DNA from: Flavobacteriaceae bacterium
GTDB taxonomy: Bacteria; Bacteroidota; Bacteroidia; Flavobacteriales; Flavobacteriaceae
Assembly: GCA_018623655.1 (NCBI GenBank)
Contig: JAAZVG010000078.1
Span: forward strand, 1-6,896
Length of the DNA stretch: 6,896 nt
Direction of reading: 5' to 3'
Positions 5,472-6,896 of this stretch are shown here, piece after piece. Position 1 is the first letter of the stretch. Each line of letters starts with the position of its first letter. A program made the position numbers and the translations under genes. A model generated the notes under the pieces. The model had not been told where the DNA came from. It was given only the letters and a program-made list of their open reading frames with translations, and searched no databases.

Positions 5472-6896
5472 TCATTCAATAATATCAAGTTTAGCAAACT
5501 TTAATAAAAGCTTTTTAAGTCCTCCAGATTCAAATAGAATTTCTGCCTTCTTATTCACCCCAACTCCTTCGATATTTTCTACAACACCGGTTCCAAATCG
5601 TTCGTGTCTCACCTTTGTTCCAACAGACAAATCGATATATAAGGTGGCAGATTCAGCTGCGGGTTGAACAGAAGTTGGTTTAATTTTTCTAAGCTTTTTT
5701 AATTGTTTTTCAGTGGGCCTACCAATAGAAGAAGGCTTGCCTGGCTTAGGCTTCACCGTTCTTAATTTTGAATGATCCACTTCTCCAAACAAACTCGTAT
5801 CTAGGTAAGGGCTGAAATTTTTTCGGAAATCGACTACTTGATTATCCAAAAATTTATCTTCTATTTCTTCAATAAATCGGCTTGGTTCAGCATCAATAAG
5901 CTTACCCCATCGGTATCTATTGATGGTGTAAGTGAGAACAGCTTGTTTTTCTGCACGAGTTAGAGCGACATAGAATAGCCTTCGCTCCTCTTCAAGTTCA
6001 GCACGCGTATTCATACTCATTGCAGATGGAAACAAATCTTCCTCTAATCCCACAATAAAAACATAAGGAAATTCAAGCCCTTTAGCCAAGTGTATCGTCA
6101 TGAGAGCAACTCTATCATCATCACCGACCTCCTTGTCTAAATCAGTTGCTAGTGCTACGTCTTCTAAAAATTCAGTAATGGAGCCTGTGGCCTCATCGAT
6201 TTCTCTTTGGCCTTCAACGAAATCTTGAATACCATTTAGAAGTTCTTCCAGATTCTCCAAACGGGCAATACCTTCCGGAGTACCATCCTTTTTCATTTCA
6301 AGTACTAAACCTGCTTTCTTGATAACATGCTCAGTTAAGGCAAATGCATCTGCGCTTTCCGCCAAAATCTGAAAACTTTTTATCATCGTCGCAAAATTTT
6401 CTAATCTATTCGAAGTACCAGCATTTAATTTTAAAAATGGACGATTTTCAGAAGATAAAAGTTCAAAAATACTCATGCCCGTTTCTTTAGCAGCAACCAC
6501 TAATTTATCTACTGTAGTTTGACCAATACCCCGAGTAGGATAGTTAATTACTCGCATGAGCGCTTCTTCATCTTTGGGGTTGATTACTAAACGCAAATAG
6601 GCAAGAACATCTTTAATCTCCTTGCGCTGATAAAACGAAAGGCCTCCATAAATTCTATAGGGAATGTCCCTTTTTCTTAGTGCGTCTTCTATAGCTCTCG
6701 ATTGAGAATTTGTTCGATAAAGAACAGCAAAATCGCCGTTTTTCAATTGATTATTTAGCTTCCACTCAAATAAAGTGCTTGCAACATATCTACCTTCATC
6801 GGCGTCGGTGGCACTTCGATGGACAATAATTTTATCCCCTTCAGGATTATGAGTCCAAACCTGCTTTTCTATTTGATCTTTATTTTTCGAAATCAC
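5472..6896 (-). CDS. uvrD: UvrD/PcrA/Rep-family 3'-5' DNA helicase, C-terminal part (5' end beyond window)
   Basis: This superfamily 1A helicase acts in nucleotide excision and mismatch repair and removes proteins from DNA. Only the C-terminal 475 codons are visible; the frame is open to the right edge, where the apparent GTG start is an internal Val codon, so domain 1A with Walker A and B is outside. Numbering from the edge: domain 2A starts with motif IV, AVLYRTNSQSRAIEDAL (57-73), then YRIYGGLSFYQRKEIKDVL (80-98). Domain 2B covers about 105-255. Motif V is ALMTIHLAKGLEFPYVFIVG (264-283) and motif VI is EEERRLFYVALTRAEK (302-317), with Arg314 as the arginine finger. A basic, Pro/Lys-rich linker (about 378-410) leads to a C-terminal Tudor/KOW-like domain (about 425-474, GTKVRHERFGTGVVENIEG), the PcrA/UvrD tail that contacts RNA polymerase. 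All visible motifs are intact. PcrA-like and UvrD-like names are both reasonable; the tail favours PcrA/UvrD over Rep. Confidence 0.95.
   Translation of the reverse strand: MISKNKDQIEKQVWTHNPEGDKIIVHRSATDADEGRYVASTLFEWKLNNQLKNGDFAVLYRTNSQSRAIEDALRKRDIPYRIYGGLSFYQRKEIKDVLAYLRLVINPKDEEALMRVINYPTRGIGQTTVDKLVVAAKETGMSIFELLSSENRPFLKLNAGTSNRLENFATMIKSFQILAESADAFALTEHVIKKAGLVLEMKKDGTPEGIARLENLEELLNGIQDFVEGQREIDEATGSITEFLEDVALATDLDKEVGDDDRVALMTIHLAKGLEFPYVFIVGLEEDLFPSAMSMNTRAELEEERRLFYVALTRAEKQAVLTYTINRYRWGKLIDAEPSRFIEEIEDKFLDNQVVDFRKNFSPYLDTSLFGEVDHSKLRTVKPKPGKPSSIGRPTEKQLKKLRKIKPTSVQPAAESATLYIDLSVGTKVRHERFGTGVVENIEGVGVNKKAEILFESGGLKKLLLKFAKLDIIE

Noticed and set aside
5458..5667. 69-codon plus-strand open frame opposite the helicase C-terminus
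   Set aside because: It begins within the terminator palindrome and is antisense to the Tudor-like tail and linker; the Ser/Pro-rich composition is what the reverse of a Lys/Glu-rich segment gives.

Overview
This window is a piece of chromosome from a member of the Bacteroidota. The signs are a fused E1 alpha/beta 2-oxoacid dehydrogenase, a holA gene divergent from a small HsdR-N nuclease-domain gene, A-rich leaders without Shine-Dalgarno sequences, candidate Bacteroidota promoters of the -33 TTG / -7 TAnnTTTG type, and visibly AT-rich DNA. A Flavobacteriia- or Cytophagia-like lineage is the best guess, but rank below phylum is inference from gene style only.

Layout. Positions 1-2019 (+) hold the 3' part of a fused E1 alpha/beta component of a thiamine-diphosphate 2-oxoacid dehydrogenase complex; its 5' end lies outside the window. 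It converges, with 4 bp between stop codons, on holA (2024-3022, -), the delta subunit of the DNA polymerase III clamp loader. A 19-bp spacer separates holA from a divergent two-gene unit: a 152-residue protein with an HsdR-N PD-(D/E)xK nuclease fold (3042-3500, +) and a family 2 glycosyltransferase (3497-4480, +), joined by an ATGA stop/start overlap. An 80-bp gap follows, carrying a well-formed sigma-54-type -24/-12 promoter, and then an OmpA-domain lipoprotein (4561-5424, +). A perfect 26-bp palindrome (5445-5470) separates this gene from the convergent 3' part of a UvrD/PcrA helicase (5472-6896, -), whose N-terminal half lies beyond the right edge.

Most of the content is housekeeping: central carbon or branched-chain metabolism, replication, DNA repair, and envelope. 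No mobile element, CRISPR array, tRNA, rRNA or phage gene was seen, and there is no gene-free stretch longer than 100 bp. The points that merit a second look are regulatory (the sigma-54-type promoter before the OmpA lipoprotein, and the compressed divergent promoters with a probable leaderless mRNA between holA and the nuclease-domain gene) and functional (a stand-alone nuclease domain with intact catalytic residues and no restriction-modification partners). I see no convincing new multi-gene system here.
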